From: Castanea sativa
Taxonomy: Eukaryota; Streptophyta; Magnoliopsida; Fagales; Fagaceae
DNA: 64,000 bases
Direction of reading: 5' to 3'
Assembly (NCBI RefSeq): GCF_040712315.1
Contig: NC_134014.1
Coordinates: 36,879,634-36,943,633 of the forward strand
The notes beneath the pieces are model-generated. The model saw nothing but the letters and a program-made list of their open reading frames with translations. It was not told the DNA's origin and searched no databases. A program made the position numbers and the translations under genes. Positions within the stretch are counted from its first letter, which is position 1. Each line of letters opens with the position of its first letter. Of the stretch, positions 24,001-39,000 are shown one piece after another.

Positions 24001-27000
24001 ACCCAGAGTCCCAGACATACCTTCAAGTGCTGCAATTGAGAAGTGTAGACCCGCTTTGCATACTCATATAAAAGCTGTCCCAGAGCATCTGTATGGGGAG
24101 GCAGTGCAGCACCAAGTCCAGCCATCCAACCATCCATAATAGCTGTTGAAAGAAGCTCCAACTGACCAGTTGTCCCCCCTGACGCATCATCTCCAGTAAC
24201 AGACAGAAACTCAAAGCTCTCCGCCAGCCAGGATCTAATTTGGCGCTGCAGCTCACCTGCAGGAGTGTGCACAAAGAGAGCAGCAAGAGCTTTGTTTCCA
24301 GTTGCAAAAAATTTTGCTTCCTCCTGTATTTCCCTAAGCTTTCCACCAGTTACCTGCTGCCTCCAACTATCCTGTACATTTGAAATTTTAGTCTTACATA
24401 ACATATCTAAACATGCATGTCTCTGTATTGGGTGAGGAGAAAACATGTTTACCTTCATAGCCAGAATTAAAAATCAAATCAAATCAAATAATAAATAAAA
24501 GTAAAACAGAATTAAAAAATATAAGACTACAATAGCAGCAACCTGATCAATTCCTCGTATTTTTAAAACAACTGATGAGAACTTAGACTTCTTTTCTGGT
24601 TTTATATTCACTTTAAAGCCGTGGATTTGCTCATCAACATAGCGCACAGGAGATCTTCCTGGGCTGTTACCCCGGCTGGAGCTCCTACTGCGTCCACTAT
24701 TGCCCTTTTCTAGAAAGCACTCCACAGGAGAAACCTACAAACCAAAAGAACAGATACAAACTATACTCAGTAAAAACTCGAAAAGGAAAGAAATGCTTTA
24801 AGGGGAGAGGTAAATTCTGAAATTTCATTACCTTGATGGATTGCAGTTCTGGTGACCTAGCAAGCAAAGATCTAATATACAAAATTCGAACACGGGAAAC
24901 AAGCATGGTATCCATTACCCTCTTCGGTTCCATTTTACGGATAAATGAGAAAACTGCATCTCTAATTTCAGCAAGTATTTCATGCTCTCTAGAAGCACCT
25001 GCTTTAATGACTGCAGCCAAAACCTGCAAAATTGAAATTGGGCAGCCACTCTTTTTAGATTTGAAGTTAAATTAATTGTCAAGCCATCCATAACTCTTTA
25101 GCCAAAACAACGATTTATTTTGATCAAACTGCTTCTCTTTCAGGATATAAGCACTCGTTGTCGGAATTATGGTAATAAACTGCCAAATATACACACACAC
25201 ACACACACTTCCATAGAATTCCATAATGAACCAAAGTTAGATATAATATTCATGATGCACATGTTTGAAATCACTCCAACAAATTTCAATTCCACCCTCG
25301 AAAATAAGTCTTTAATCCATTCACCCCACCCAAAGAATGTTTCAGGCATCAGAAAGAACAATCATGAATAGCCCAGTTACAACAAGCGGATTCCCGATGT
25401 CAGAACTTGTTAGAGCCTTTCTGGTGCCCCCCATGTTATACAAAAATTAGAGAAGACTATTCCTGAGGAAGTTACAACAATATCAAGCATCGAAAAGAAA
25501 ATAAGCATTCTTATAAATTAAAGGTTAATATCATACCATATTTATAAAGAAATAAAAGACCAGTATTATGATTTTTCAAATTATTAGAAATTCCACAATC
25601 TTATCCCACTTAAAAAAAGGGGGGGGGGGTGTTAATCAATGATTAAGAGAGTACATATGTAATGCTTGTCATGACATAAACATCATTTGTTATATTACTT
25701 TCCCTATGATAACATCTCTGAAAAATTACAGAAGGGCTCTTCTTCCCCATTTTGAAATGGAAAACACATTATCACCGCTTGAATAATAATGTGACAGTAA
25801 ACTGAAAGGATTGTAGACAGAATGACTAAGCATACCAGCATCAAAAGCTTGTTTGCCCCATCTGAAATGGCAGCAAGGCTGTCATATTGTTCAGGATCAA
25901 AGTCATTCAAGGCAGCAGTAAGATACTCTCCTGCAGGCGTTGTTTTAACTTTCTCAGAGCCTGATTTCACCAAAGCAACTGTGCCATCACTCTTTTCTGC
26001 TGCCGATGGCAAAGAAATAGCATCCATTGAACGTCCTTTATTATTGCTATTATTATCGATCCTTTTTTAAAAACAAGGACAGAGAAATCGAATGAGCATA
26101 TGTTAAAGAGAATAAGACACAACAATAACAAGTAATTTCAATTTCAAATTAAAGTTATACCTCCCCTGCTCCCGAGGCTGAACATTCATCTGTCCTCTGG
26201 ATAATGGACTTGACACCTGAAAAGAAAGATAAAGAGATTAGAAGTCTAGAACCACCATTTAGATGGAGCACTGGAGCACAATTCCACAAAATAAATCCAC
26301 TTTGTCACTCTAGAGCCCAGCAATCTTAAAAGGAGAGCAATATAGTCACAAAAAATTCATTACCAAACAAACTTGACAAAGCATCAGGTAGAAAATATAT
26401 TAAAAACAATACAAAATGATCGCGAATTTTTTACAGTTTTTCAAGGCAAAAATTTCCTTTTTCTGGATAGAGATGCGCAATTATTCATTTCTGAGCAAGA
26501 GAAAATCTACCTGGGCTGATCCAAGCAAAGATGCTTTTTCTGTTAATCTATCAAACAACTTCTCATTTTCTTCATGTAACCTCTGCAACAACAGAATATA
26601 AATGATCCTATCAGAACATAATGGCATTTAAGAGAGCAAGATGATGCAAGTCTTTCAGGAAAAATGGATTCTGCTATAGGTCATTGCTATAAATCCAAAA
26701 GCAAAGTCAGGCTGTGAGAACATATTTCATAACATTGGCTCTGGTGAAAGATGGACTCACTTCCATCCTAAAATGATCCTAGAACACACTTATTTGAACA
26801 AGATTGAATCATTGAAACATTGGCTCTGGACCTCTGGTGAAAGATGGACTCACTTCCATCCTAAAATGATCCTAGAACACATTTATTTGAACAAGATTAA
26901 AGCGTTGAAAGCTCTAGTGAACCTGACATTCCAAGATCATGTGCTCTCCCAATTTTGACACTCCACATAAGAGTTATTATAGTACCTTTATCAGCTGCAA

Positions 27001-30000
27001 ATGCATACAAATCTGGGCACACCTCTTTCAAGACTGTTTCCCACTCCACTTATCATGCCAAATCTATCCCAACCTGACCTAATCCTCCTCCGTAAATTAC
27101 AACCATGATTACTACACGCCCATTTTGTGGACCAACAACCCCATTCCTTCCCATTCTTCAAGGCAACAGCCTGTCTCAACAAGTGGTTATCCTCCTCCTC
27201 CATAACCATTTGCCTACAAGGGCCTGATTGAAATTGCTAAACTTCTAAACCCCATGTTGTATTGGAGAACACAGAGTCTTCCAATCTACCATATCAAATT
27301 GGAAATCATCACCCATATCTCCCCACCAAAAACCCCACTACAATCTTTCTAGTCTATCAACTACATATGGGGGAATGGTGAATAGAGGTAAATAATAAGG
27401 TAGGAAGACTAGATAATGTACTTTGATATACAAAAATATGATATTGATAGCCATAATCAATATAAAGTACATGGTTGATTCAAAATATACACCAAGGCAA
27501 AGACAAAAAAAAGCACAAGAATGGTAACTAGTGACTTCCACACCTAACCTAAAAAAGCACTTTACTATCTATTATTGGTTTTAAATTAATTTTGCTATGT
27601 TTTTTAAAGTTATTGATAATTTATTAATTATTTTTTACATTGAAATAAACACAAAAAATGCCTAGAAGATTGTTTACCCGAAATGTCAGTGTGTCTTGTA
27701 TCGTGTTGTATTTATGCTTCTTAGCTTTGCACCAAATTTAAATAAACAAATAAAACTTAAAGAGGAAAAAAAAATGTTTAAATTGCCCTTTGCTTTAGGT
27801 GCTTCACCCTTGGCACTATACACACTTCTACTAACACTGGATTGAATATGATTTATTATAAAAATTATTATGATAACAATAAAAACCCAAGTATCTACTT
27901 AACACCTCCCCCCCCCCCTCCCCTCTCCCCAAAAAACCCGATGTATCTAATCTAAACTCAAAATAGAAACAAGCTTTTGCACAATCTTGAAAATCATAGA
28001 TTATTTTTGTAAGTAAATATTTCATTTAACAAGTGCGGAGGTGCACAACTGACCATAATAATGGTGGGAGCATAGAAAGGAGAGCAAAGATAACTGGTCA
28101 AAACAATTCTGAGAGACCCCTCACATTTACATCTAAGATCCACAATAGTAAGAATCTAGTTAAGCAACCTTTTGTATGATAGTATGAGCCCCTCCCAAAA
28201 AAAAAATCCCTAAGTATCTAATCAAAACTCAAAATAGAAACCAGCTTTTGCACAATCTTGAAAATCATAGATTATTTTAATAAGTAAATATTTCATTTAA
28301 CAGGTGCAGAGGTGCACAACTGGCCATGATAATGGTGGCAGCGTAGCAAGGATAACTGGCCAAAATAATTCTGAGAGACCCCTCACATTTACAACTAAGA
28401 TCCACAAATAGTAAGAATCTAATTAAGGAACCTTGAGAATGATAGTAGAGACCCCTCACATTTACAACTAAGATCCACAAATAATAAGAATCTAGCTAAG
28501 CAACCTTTTGAATGATAATATAACCCAAGTATTAAGTACTACATACCTCAATTAGTGCATCACGTTTTTTAAGCTCCTCTTCAAGTTTCTTGGTCACTGT
28601 CACTGCCGAAGAATCTATGGCATCCTCAGTTGCCTTAGAAGATGAAACTCCAGGCCCTTCTGAGCCAGATGTTGACCTGGCTTCAGTGGAATGAAGAGCA
28701 TCATTGAGTTGCAATTCAACACTTTTAATTTTGGCCTACATCAGAAAGGAGATAATAAGAAATACTTAAGAGATGCAAACATATAAGGAAGCAATTTCTT
28801 GATTAGGATAACATGGTCAAAATGCGACTTATGTTAATGAAATTGCAACATATAGAAACTCAGTTAAAATGTCACTAAAAGCTGAAAGTCCCATATAAGT
28901 GAAACTCACATGCATGTTCAAAATACTTGAGGATGAGAAAGTACCAAAGTAGTCCGATAACAACTTGAAAAGTTATAAGACAAGTGTCCAAAAATATGAG
29001 TCTCCTTATCAAACAACCAATCAGTAAAAGACCAACTGCCAAATTACCACCCCACTGTTTCCCTAGACCAAATACAAGAAACTCAGAAACTATCTCATTA
29101 CAAAGGGATGCAGATAATAATAGATTGGTGTTGAATGTGTAAGAATAGTGTTCAGCAATAACAATTCATCACCCTTTGAGTTAACTTGAAAAAAAATAAG
29201 TGAATTGAATTTTTCCAGTTAGCATTTCTTGCAATTCATTAACGTTTTCAATGGGTTGTAAGTTAAGATCTCTGGTTTCCTAATATAGTTCCGTCATAAG
29301 GAAGATGTAGCAACACTGTTCAAGGAATTGTGCCAATGAGCTATGGCTCAACTGGCACTTCCTTCTCTCATAATAATGGATGGAAGGTGAGGTCAATGGT
29401 TCAAGACCCACTAGGTGCATATGTAATTGACCAATAAAAAAAATTGTTAAAGGAATTGTCAAGTGACATCAATCATAAGTCATTACCATCATTCACTAGA
29501 TGAATAACCATATAATTTTTTTTTTTGATAAGTAGATAAATAACGATATAATTGTGATGTATATATCAATATTAGATTAACATTTTGAAAATATAGTCCA
29601 ATACAGTGCATGAAAACTTCCAAGAGAACCTGTTTAATCTATCATACATGAGAAAAGCCTTATATTTAGTAACCCATATATCAACCTAAGATTAACAATA
29701 TGCCAATGGTCCCTGGACCAAATTTAGTTATTATTGAATCTTTGTATTTAGCTTCTTTACTTTTGGAAGTTGTTAGTTCAGTTTTAATTAAGCTTTCCTA
29801 AAATAGGGGTAAGTTCAGTAATTTCCGGATTTCTAGAATAGGCTGTAATGTGCATACCAAAGGCCCATGAATCTTATTTTATGTTTTGGGTCCTTTTTCT
29901 ATTCCGTTTATAAGTCCTTAATTACTTTTCTTTGTTATTAGGAATCCTAATCTTTCTACAAAAGAAGGTCATTTAAAAAATTAGAAGCCCTGGTCTTTCT

Positions 30001-33000
30001 AGGAAAGGGATTGGTAATAGCCTATATAAAGGCTTCATGTAATTAATAACACATATAGAGAGATTGGAATTAACAATATTACAATAGTGTAAATACCTTC
30101 TTTTTCCTAAGTGTTGATTGCTTAGGAAACCTAGGTGTGATTGCCTAGGGTTTATCTTTCTTTTCTTCTTGTTCAATTTACTGTTTTAACTCGAAACAGC
30201 CAACAAATTCCCTCAAGATTCACTCAAATCCATTCTTTTTATTACCTGATCCTACATAATCCATCAAACATCAAACCCCATTCAACAATCCCAATTTAGT
30301 GCTGTATTTAAAAGATCCTACATCAAAACCAATATTAGAGCCTAATAAAGCTTCTGTCCTGTGTCAATCTCCTTCCCCCACAAGTAACGGATTGAGGATA
30401 AGATCATAGGTTCAGTCCTATTCAAGCATGTCAGTTGTGTACTTTAAAAAATCAAAAAAGGGAGGAGGGGGGGAGACCAACCTGCAAAGTCTGAATTGTC
30501 AAATCTCGCTGCTGTATCTGCATTTTTTGATCTTGCTCCAACTGTAATAGTTGAGCAACTTGATTTCTGAGCTGAGCATTTTGCTCCTTCTCAATTTTAA
30601 GTTTATCCACCAGCATAATATTCTCTGACTGCATCAAATAAGATAATGAAACGGTTCACTGACATGCTTAACTGAACAAGCAATATGATCTATACTGACA
30701 GTAAAAGACCTTTTTTTTTATAAGGACAGTAAAAGACCAATTTGGAACACAGACTTTTCTGTTGAGCTGATTAAAACACCAATTACATAACCCCAGTGAA
30801 ACAACATAATTAACAAATAAAATATAATTTCAAACGTTGTGACAAGCTAGAGAAAAAAATTTAACTGCAAACTATTGGGCAAATAAATATAGTAAACATC
30901 GCTTCAGAGCTAGTAAAGTGTAAAATTACCATTCAAATACCATATAAGTACCACTCAAACGTAAGAAGTTCACTCATATCAACATGACATACATTAAGAA
31001 ATAAAAAGCAAGAGTATACAGCATCTTAACCATCCTGTACCAGCAGAAAACATGAAAAAGATTGCCCCATAGTAATATAGTTCCCAGTAAGAGTCTTGAT
31101 GCTAATCAGTGAACAGGGTGGGAGGGGTTTTTTAGTTGTACCTTTTTTTTTACAGTGGGAGGGATGGCAGTAGGGTTCATTTCTGCCATGAGATGGTGCA
31201 CAGAGACATACTGAAGAGTTTAGTTTACAAATCCTTCTACTTGGCAGACAAGGACACTACAGTGGTAAACAAGATAGCTTGTCTGCAGGGGTTTTGCATA
31301 GGTGTCCTAATTTTTGAAATACCTCTACAAGATTGAGAGGTGCTCACCATGTTAATTTATTTTGAGCTCTTGCAGGGAGCTAAGGTGCGGGGGGTTTGAG
31401 AAGATACATGAGGTTGGCAGCACAGTAGTACTAATTATTTGCGGTTAGCTTTTTAAAATAAGGCCTTTGTTGGCTGCCGCAGACATGTTGCTTGGAATGA
31501 AATTTGGTGAACTCAAACTTCCACTGAGGAGCTTTTCATTGTTTGTATAGAAGCCCTCCAGAAAATCCTCAAGGGGGGTTATTAAAAGAAATTGGGATTA
31601 ATGATACCTAGTGTAAAAGGAATGAGGAGTATGTAGATCATGTCTTACTACATGAGGTTAGCCTGAGGTTTCTGAGATTTAGTATGCAAAGTTTGATGAA
31701 AGAGGTTAGCCTGGAATGTGTTTATGTGGAGTATTATGCTGGAATAAGATAAACCTTCAAAAGTATAGCATGGTTCACTCACCTTACCAAGCTCACTTTC
31801 CTGAAGAGCGCTTTTTATTTGCTTTTGGGATTTGTCATTCCCTATTCCACTTCCATTACTTAATCAAATTTTTCCTATTTTCTTTTCTGTAAGTGTTAGT
31901 GCTGGCTAGCTACTTAGGTGTTTGTGCCATTTGTACACTCCCCGCATACATTGGTTGCATCTGCTTCAGTGCATTTTAGTAAAATTGCTTACCTATTCAT
32001 AAACGTGTGTTGTGTGCGCACTAATCAGTAAGCCATATCCAACTTGGGATCCATTTAAGCAAACATACAAGGCTGAATCAAAAAAGAGTATTTCCACTCC
32101 TGAAAACCTGATCCAACTGGTACGCAGACCTTCCACAAATTACTAGCACTTTTCATCAAAATAGAGTGAAGGGGATATATGAGGCTAATCACCAAATAAG
32201 ATTCAATAAGCTAACATGGGGGACAATGTAAAAACTTCATGTGAACATATAACTCACTATGGAAATGGAAAACTATACCAAAATCATGTAGTTACAAAAC
32301 CTTTAAATCCGATTGCAGTGTGAGAGAAACTTTCCACGCCTTTTGAACTTCATTGAAGAGTAGGACAGACTGATCATTTGCATCTTTAAGAGCCTGTTTT
32401 AGTCCCAAAACCTCTTGTGTCAGATCTTGGATTTCTTTCCCCTTTTCATACAACTCTTTACGTGCATCATTTGCCTACAAGATTCATTAAAAACTAAATG
32501 TTAGGAAGAAAATCTGTCAAAACTGTGATTTCTTTGGGAAGTACAGTGCACCAAAATGCATTGATTATATTTTGTGGACTTGGAATCTTTATTTGGGAGA
32601 GAAAATGAATCCTCTAATCAACCCCTAGCTTTAACTGTACAAGAGCTTCTTCTACATAACTATCTTTACATAAATTTTTTCTGTGGCACTTTTTTCTCTA
32701 AGATATAGGGTCCTTCCCCCCAAAAACCATAAAGTAGTAAATTAACTTTGTTAGACTCAACATTTATTTTGGGAGAAATCAGGTCCTCCAATCAACTCCT
32801 CACTTACAACCGTAAGGGAGTAGCTTCTCATTTTATTTTATTTTTTTTTTTTTTACAAAAATCTCTTTGGAACATTTTTCTCTAGGCATGGGGTCCTTGC
32901 CACCCGGCAGCATTCTTAAGTTTTCATTAAGTGGTCATATGGGAGTTCATGGCACCCTAATGTTCATACCCAGCTGTTATCACCCAAAGGCAAATTAAAA

Positions 33001-36000
33001 TTATCAAATCAAAACTAGTGCCACAAAGTTTCTCTCTACAGAATGAACAAGTTTATGAAAGCAAGGCATAAGCATTATCACCTAGTCTTTAAGAATAGGA
33101 ACTTACAACATCTCTCCATTTCTTAATCGTATCTCGGTTGCCAAGGCTTAGCACAGCATTTCGGGCTCTGCTAGAGAAATTCAGAGATGATAATATCTCA
33201 GACAAATTCTTTACATTGGGACTTATGTTAACAATCATCAAAGTTTTCGAACTTCCACCTACAGAAAGAATAAGATTTTATTTATTTTTTTAAAAGTAAT
33301 AGTTGGTTAAGAATGAATATTAAAAGCAGAGAACTTTTCACAAGACCAAAGAATAAAGATACCAAGAGCCTTGTAGCTCAGAAGCATTGCTTGGGCTCCT
33401 TTATGAGTAAAACCAGGGTTCAAGTCCCACCTCCCCCACTCATTGTAACAATTGAATCATCAAAAAAGAATAATGATAATTCTATTAAAGATCACCGAAA
33501 AGAAGGGAGAATGAGAAGAAGAAAAGCCAGTGTGGTAGAGTTCCATATTTAAGCATGTGAATCTTAATGCGGACCAATCAGCCTCTGACGCAAGTACATT
33601 GTTAATGTCCATCTGGAGTAAAAAAAAAAGAACTAGCTGCATTTATAGAGCTGATAGTTGACAATCTCTTATGTGGGGATCTACTCACTATACTAATACA
33701 AGTACATGAACCTGAGGCCCGGAATATGTACTCTATTTTTAAATTTTTTTTTTAAGATTGGTGTTTTCTTTATCACAATTCTCAGGCAAACCCAAGTGCT
33801 TCTGAGATGTAGTAGGAGAACTTTTGGGACGGTTTAATGTAACTTGCCACAAATCCAATTGAATATGTTCTCTTTAGAATTGTTTTGTAATACTACTCCC
33901 TCAGTTAAAACAAGAACATATCCAATATGACAGGTAGCATTAAGTTTGATTTAGTGAATTTGGCGCCTTACCCAATAGGACCTGTAATAGACGAGTACTA
34001 GTTGGTTTATAAATTTAAGACTAAGGGCATTCCCCTAGCTGCCCCTATATGCTTAGTTTATCCAGGAACCTTCCATCTAGTGAATAGGAAAGTTGGGTTT
34101 AGTACCATGATTATCTGTGTTTGCAGGTTCCAAGTTATTGAGATTTGGCAAATCCTTTTGTTAACGATTCTTCAAAAAGCTCAAGTGGTGAATTTAATCA
34201 TTCAACCATTATTCCAACACTCCCCTCATGTGTGGGCCAAAAAACCCCCTTAATAGGTGGGGCTCAACATGTAGGATTTTCAACTTTTTAAATGAGAGGT
34301 AGAGTGAAATCAAAATCCAAACCCAAGTTATTACTCTGATATCATGATAAATTACCAATACTTCCAAAATCTTAAGCTGTTAGGAAATGACAAATTTAAT
34401 TATATAACCATTATTCCAACACCTTCTACACACACCCACATGTATGACTCAATGTATAACAATATTGCTCATATGTCAAATCAACTTATTATTATATTCA
34501 TTTAATATGTATGACCTATTGTAATAGAATGTTTACAACTCTAAATTATTTTAGGCTTCCATTGGATCTTACACTTGTTAAAAGTACAAAATGCAATCTG
34601 GGAATCTCAAAATAGCTATTGTTTTATACCCAATGTTGTAACATGTATGTGTCTATGCAGACCACTATCTCTGCCTAAGCTTGAAATGCAAAACCAACAA
34701 CCAACAACTGACACTTGCCCACAAACCCCCTCCCTTAACTCCAAGACACACCAACAACTTAAAAGTAAAAACATGGTATGTCAATGATTATATTGAACCC
34801 TATCATAAACTAGTTGACAAAAGTAATTTACAAACAATCTCTTCATCTACCCATGATGTTTGACTGTTGGTTGACCTCATAATATTGTGCCACATAAGTT
34901 TTCTAGGCCTCACAAATTTACACAAAATTATTTCAATATATGTTATATGATTGAATTTAAATTGTATTATATATTTAAACCCTCCATTAGAACCTAGCAA
35001 ATCATATTTTCTTTAAATAGTACTATATAAAATTCCATATACAATCACAATCATAATAAATGCTTAATGCTAGAATATATAGTTTTATATACAGTCACAA
35101 TCATAATAAATGTCTATTCATAACTACCATAATTATCAAATTTCATATTTAGACAAAAAATTATATTATGTTGAACTTGTTTGTGCATTGTGCAGGTTAC
35201 CCACTAGTTAGATAGGTAAAATTTAAATCTTTGTCCTGCTAAATACAAGGTGCCAAAGAAACTCTTCCATGAACTGAGTCTCTTAACAAAAAAATTGACT
35301 ATAATAATCAAAAGGTATATATATTTAAAGTGATTAAAACTTAAACCATACTCATGAGTATAAAATCATACTGTTCTCTATTTGAAATGGGGGAAGTTTT
35401 AAGATTCTATACAGGGTTACAGCACTAGAAATCAGCTTGAAGGGAGACGCACAGAATAATCCAAGTCAAAAATGGGCCTCATAACAGAGCGGCTTTTGTA
35501 GACTCATCTTTGATAAGCCAAGGAGCGGGGGATAGGATAACTTGGGATGTTCATTTCATTCGGGGTCCTAATGATTGGGAGGCAGATATGGTGGATGATT
35601 TCTTTCAATTCTTGGCATCCAATTTATCTTCAGTGATGGATGGTGGTCATATGAGACGGAAGTTGACGAATCTCAAGCTTCTATTTTTCAAAACCTTATT
35701 GGACGGTTCTCTGTGTGGAGAAATAAACTTTTTTCTTCAATTTTCGATTTACTTGATTTATGTAATTTTTGTATTTGATATGTACACTATTTTTTTTTTT
35801 TTTGATAAGTAACGATAAAAATATATTAGAGAAGAACACAGCCCCGTACATAGGAAATGTACTAAAGAGGCAAAAACATCAAGAAACCAAATTACAATGA
35901 TCAAGCAAAATAGGAAGGGAAAGACAAGAAAAATATGGTAAAACTAAACACCATTCCAGAAGAGTAAAAAAGAAAAAAGACTTAATCTCAAGAATGGACC

Positions 36001-39000
36001 GATCGCGACCCTCAAAACTTCTAAAATTCCGTTCCCGCCAGATACACCACATCAAACAGTGCGGCACCATCCTCCAAATCACTATATTGTGATGATGCCT
36101 GAAATTGCAAGCCCAACAATCCAATAGATCCACTACCCTTTGCGGCATCACCCAACCATTACCAAACAAGCAAAAGTCCATACTCCACATCTCAAAAGCT
36201 ATAGGACAGTGCTGAAGGAGGAGATGATCAACAGAGATTCCCACACCTTTTACACATAAAACACCACTCAAGGACAACAAAGTGCCTTTTCCGAAGATTA
36301 TCAATAGTAAGAATCTTGCTTAGAGCGCAGTCAAGAAAAAAAAGCAACCCGGGGGGAACCTTCGATTGCCATATCATTTTCCAAGGGAAGGGAGTGGCGT
36401 GGGGGGGGAGGGAAAGGAGTGATAATACCCACTCACCACAAAACCACGGCCGTGCGGCTAGCTTCCAACAAAGCTTGTCGTAACCTACACCCCGCACCTT
36501 TGTGGAATAGATTAAAGTCATACACGAATCCAAAGAGTGTGACTCTTGATCATTCACAAAACGGCGAAATTGTAGGTTCCAAAAAATACTCCCATTTGCA
36601 TAGCACATAACCTCGCAAGACCGAAAGCATCCCTTGTCCTACTAATATTGTATAAATGCGGAAACGCCTCCTTAAGAGGACTATCCCCACACCACACATC
36701 AACCCAAAACTTCACACGAGTACCATCACCCACATCATACCGAAGGAACTTGGAAAAATTCAGCCAACCCCTTCTAATGGACTTCCACAAACAAACACCA
36801 TAAGCCCTGCATTACACATTTTGTACACCAACCACCCCAGTCCATTCCCATACTTCGCCCCAATGACCCTTCTCCAAAGGGCATCATTCTCCTCACCATA
36901 ACGCCACAACCATTTGGCTAGAAGGGCGTAATTAAACCTTCTCAAGCACCGAATGCCTAGCCCTCCATTCTTCACTGGCCTAGACCTTAGACCAATTCAC
37001 TAAATGAAGTTTACGATCGTCACCAATACCATTCCAAAGAAAATTTCTTTGTAATTCCTCCATCCGCTTAGCCACCTTAACTGGGATAGGAAGGAGAGAC
37101 GAAAATAAAATAAGTAGGCAAGCTAGAGAGAGTACTCTTAATAAGGGTAACCTTGCCCCCTTAGATAAATACAATCTCTTCCATCCAGCCTAGCCTTCGC
37201 TCCATCTTCTCCAAAATAGGATTCCAAACCGTCTTATCTCTAAAGGTAGCACCCAACGGAAGACCTAAATATTTTAGCGGAAGAGCAACTCTCTACAACC
37301 CAAAATCTCCACTAGCTCATGCGAATTAGGCACATCTCCAACCGGAACCAACTCGTACTTACCTAGATTAATTTTTAGCCCTCGACACCTCCTCAAATCT
37401 AGAAAGAATCCCACGCAAAGTGTTATATGATCGCTATCGGCATCACGAGAAAACAAGAGTATCATCCGCAAACAACAAATGAGACACCGTCAACAAGGAA
37501 CCATTTGCATTCCCCAACCGAGAAGCCGAAAATCACTGCCGCCGTAGCAAGACCCAACATACGGCCCAACGCCTCCATGACAAGATCAAAGAGAAAAGGG
37601 GAAAGCGGATCACCTTGCCTCGTACCTCTAGAACTCCCAAAAAAGTCGAAGGGCTACCATTGATCAAAATGGAGAATTTAACGGTTGATATACAACACCC
37701 GATCCACCTTCTCCACTTGTTCGAAAAACCACATTGCTTGCAACAAAAACAAGAGAAACTCCCAATTCACATGGTCGTAAGCTTTCTCGATATCCAGCCA
37801 CAATACCCCCTAACCCCCTGCCTTCAATCTACCGTCTAAACACTCGAAGCAATAAGGACGAATCCAAAATCGACGACCTTTCAAGAAGGCGTTCGAGATT
37901 CTCGAAATAATGCGTGAACCACCCTTCGCATACGATTGGCTAACACCTTAGCAATGATCTTGTACAACCCTCCCACCAAACTAATAGGCCTAAAGTCTTT
38001 AACATCCACAAGCATCAATTTTCTTGGGAATGAGAGCAAGGAAAGTAGCATTGATACTCTTTTCAAACACCGCATGGGCATGAAATTTATGAAACACATC
38101 CATAATATCCGCTTTTCATCAAACCCCAACAAGACTGAAAAAATGCCATTGTAAAACCATCCGGACCAGGCGCTTTATCACCATTGAAATCTTGGACCAC
38201 TCTAAAAACTTCATCCTCAATAAAGGGTCTGTCTAGCCAGTTGGCCTCTTCCCTAGAAATACTGGAAAAGACAACCTCATCCAAGAGAGGTCTGTGGACC
38301 TCATTCTCAGAGTATAATTGCCTATAGAAAAGAGAAATGCTCCCCTCAATGATCCCCTGATCTGTGGATAACTCTCCATCCACCATAAGCCTATCGATGG
38401 TATTGTGTCTTCTATGAGAATTAGCAATACGATGAAAAAATTTGGTGTTCCTGTCACCCTCCTTAAGAAAAAGAGCCCTAAATTTCTGCCTCCAGCAGAT
38501 TTCTTCCAACAAGGATGATTTTTCAAGCTCTACACGAATTCGATCATTTTCCATACTTTCCTCTGCTGAAAGAACACGATCATCCTCAATAACTTCCAAC
38601 ACCTTGAGATCCTTCCACAAATTCTGCACCCTAAGGCCTATATTACCGAACTCCTCCACATTCCATCTCTTCAAATCTAATTTCAACATCTTCAGTTTGT
38701 TTGCCAACAAATAGCTAGGAGAGCCTTGGAAATGATAGGACTCCCACCAAGACCGCACCTTTTCCAAAAAGCCCTCATCCTTTAACCACATGTTCTCAAA
38801 CCTAAAGGGTTTTTTGCCTCCTAGAAAATTCCCTCCCTCCAGTAGGATTGGAAAATGATCAGAGAGCAACCTAGATAGACGACGTTGACAAACAGATGGA
38901 AATTTCTCCCTCTGTCGTTTTTTCATGGAAAGGTATTTGGAAAGTTAAGACACTCCAGCATGTCTCTTTTTTGTTTGGACAGCCGCATGGGATAGGATTC

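Larger units (their letters stand above)
18044..26061 (-). other. KAC: KAC exons 16-23: conserved C-terminal region
   Basis: Residues about 685-1289. Highly conserved KAC-specific blocks are readable: [20 protein letters not shown] (exon 16), [20 protein letters not shown] (exon 17), [20 protein letters not shown] (exon 19), [16 protein letters not shown] (exon 21), [19 protein letters not shown] (exon 22) and [20 protein letters not shown] (exon 23). In Arabidopsis this part is reported to bind actin. Exon 18 has an [17 protein letters not shown] stretch, rich in Ser-Pro and Arg, which could be a phosphorylation site cluster. Confidence 0.9.
26161..32474 (-). other. KAC: KAC exons 11-15: coiled-coil stalk
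   Basis: Residues about 473-685. Heptad-rich, charged sequence includes [17 protein letters not shown] (exon 11), [20 protein letters not shown] (exon 12) and [15 protein letters not shown] (exon 13), continuing into [16 protein letters not shown] (exon 14). This is typical of the stalk used for dimerisation. Exon 13 also contains a serine-rich, low-complexity insert between two coils. Confidence 0.88.
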
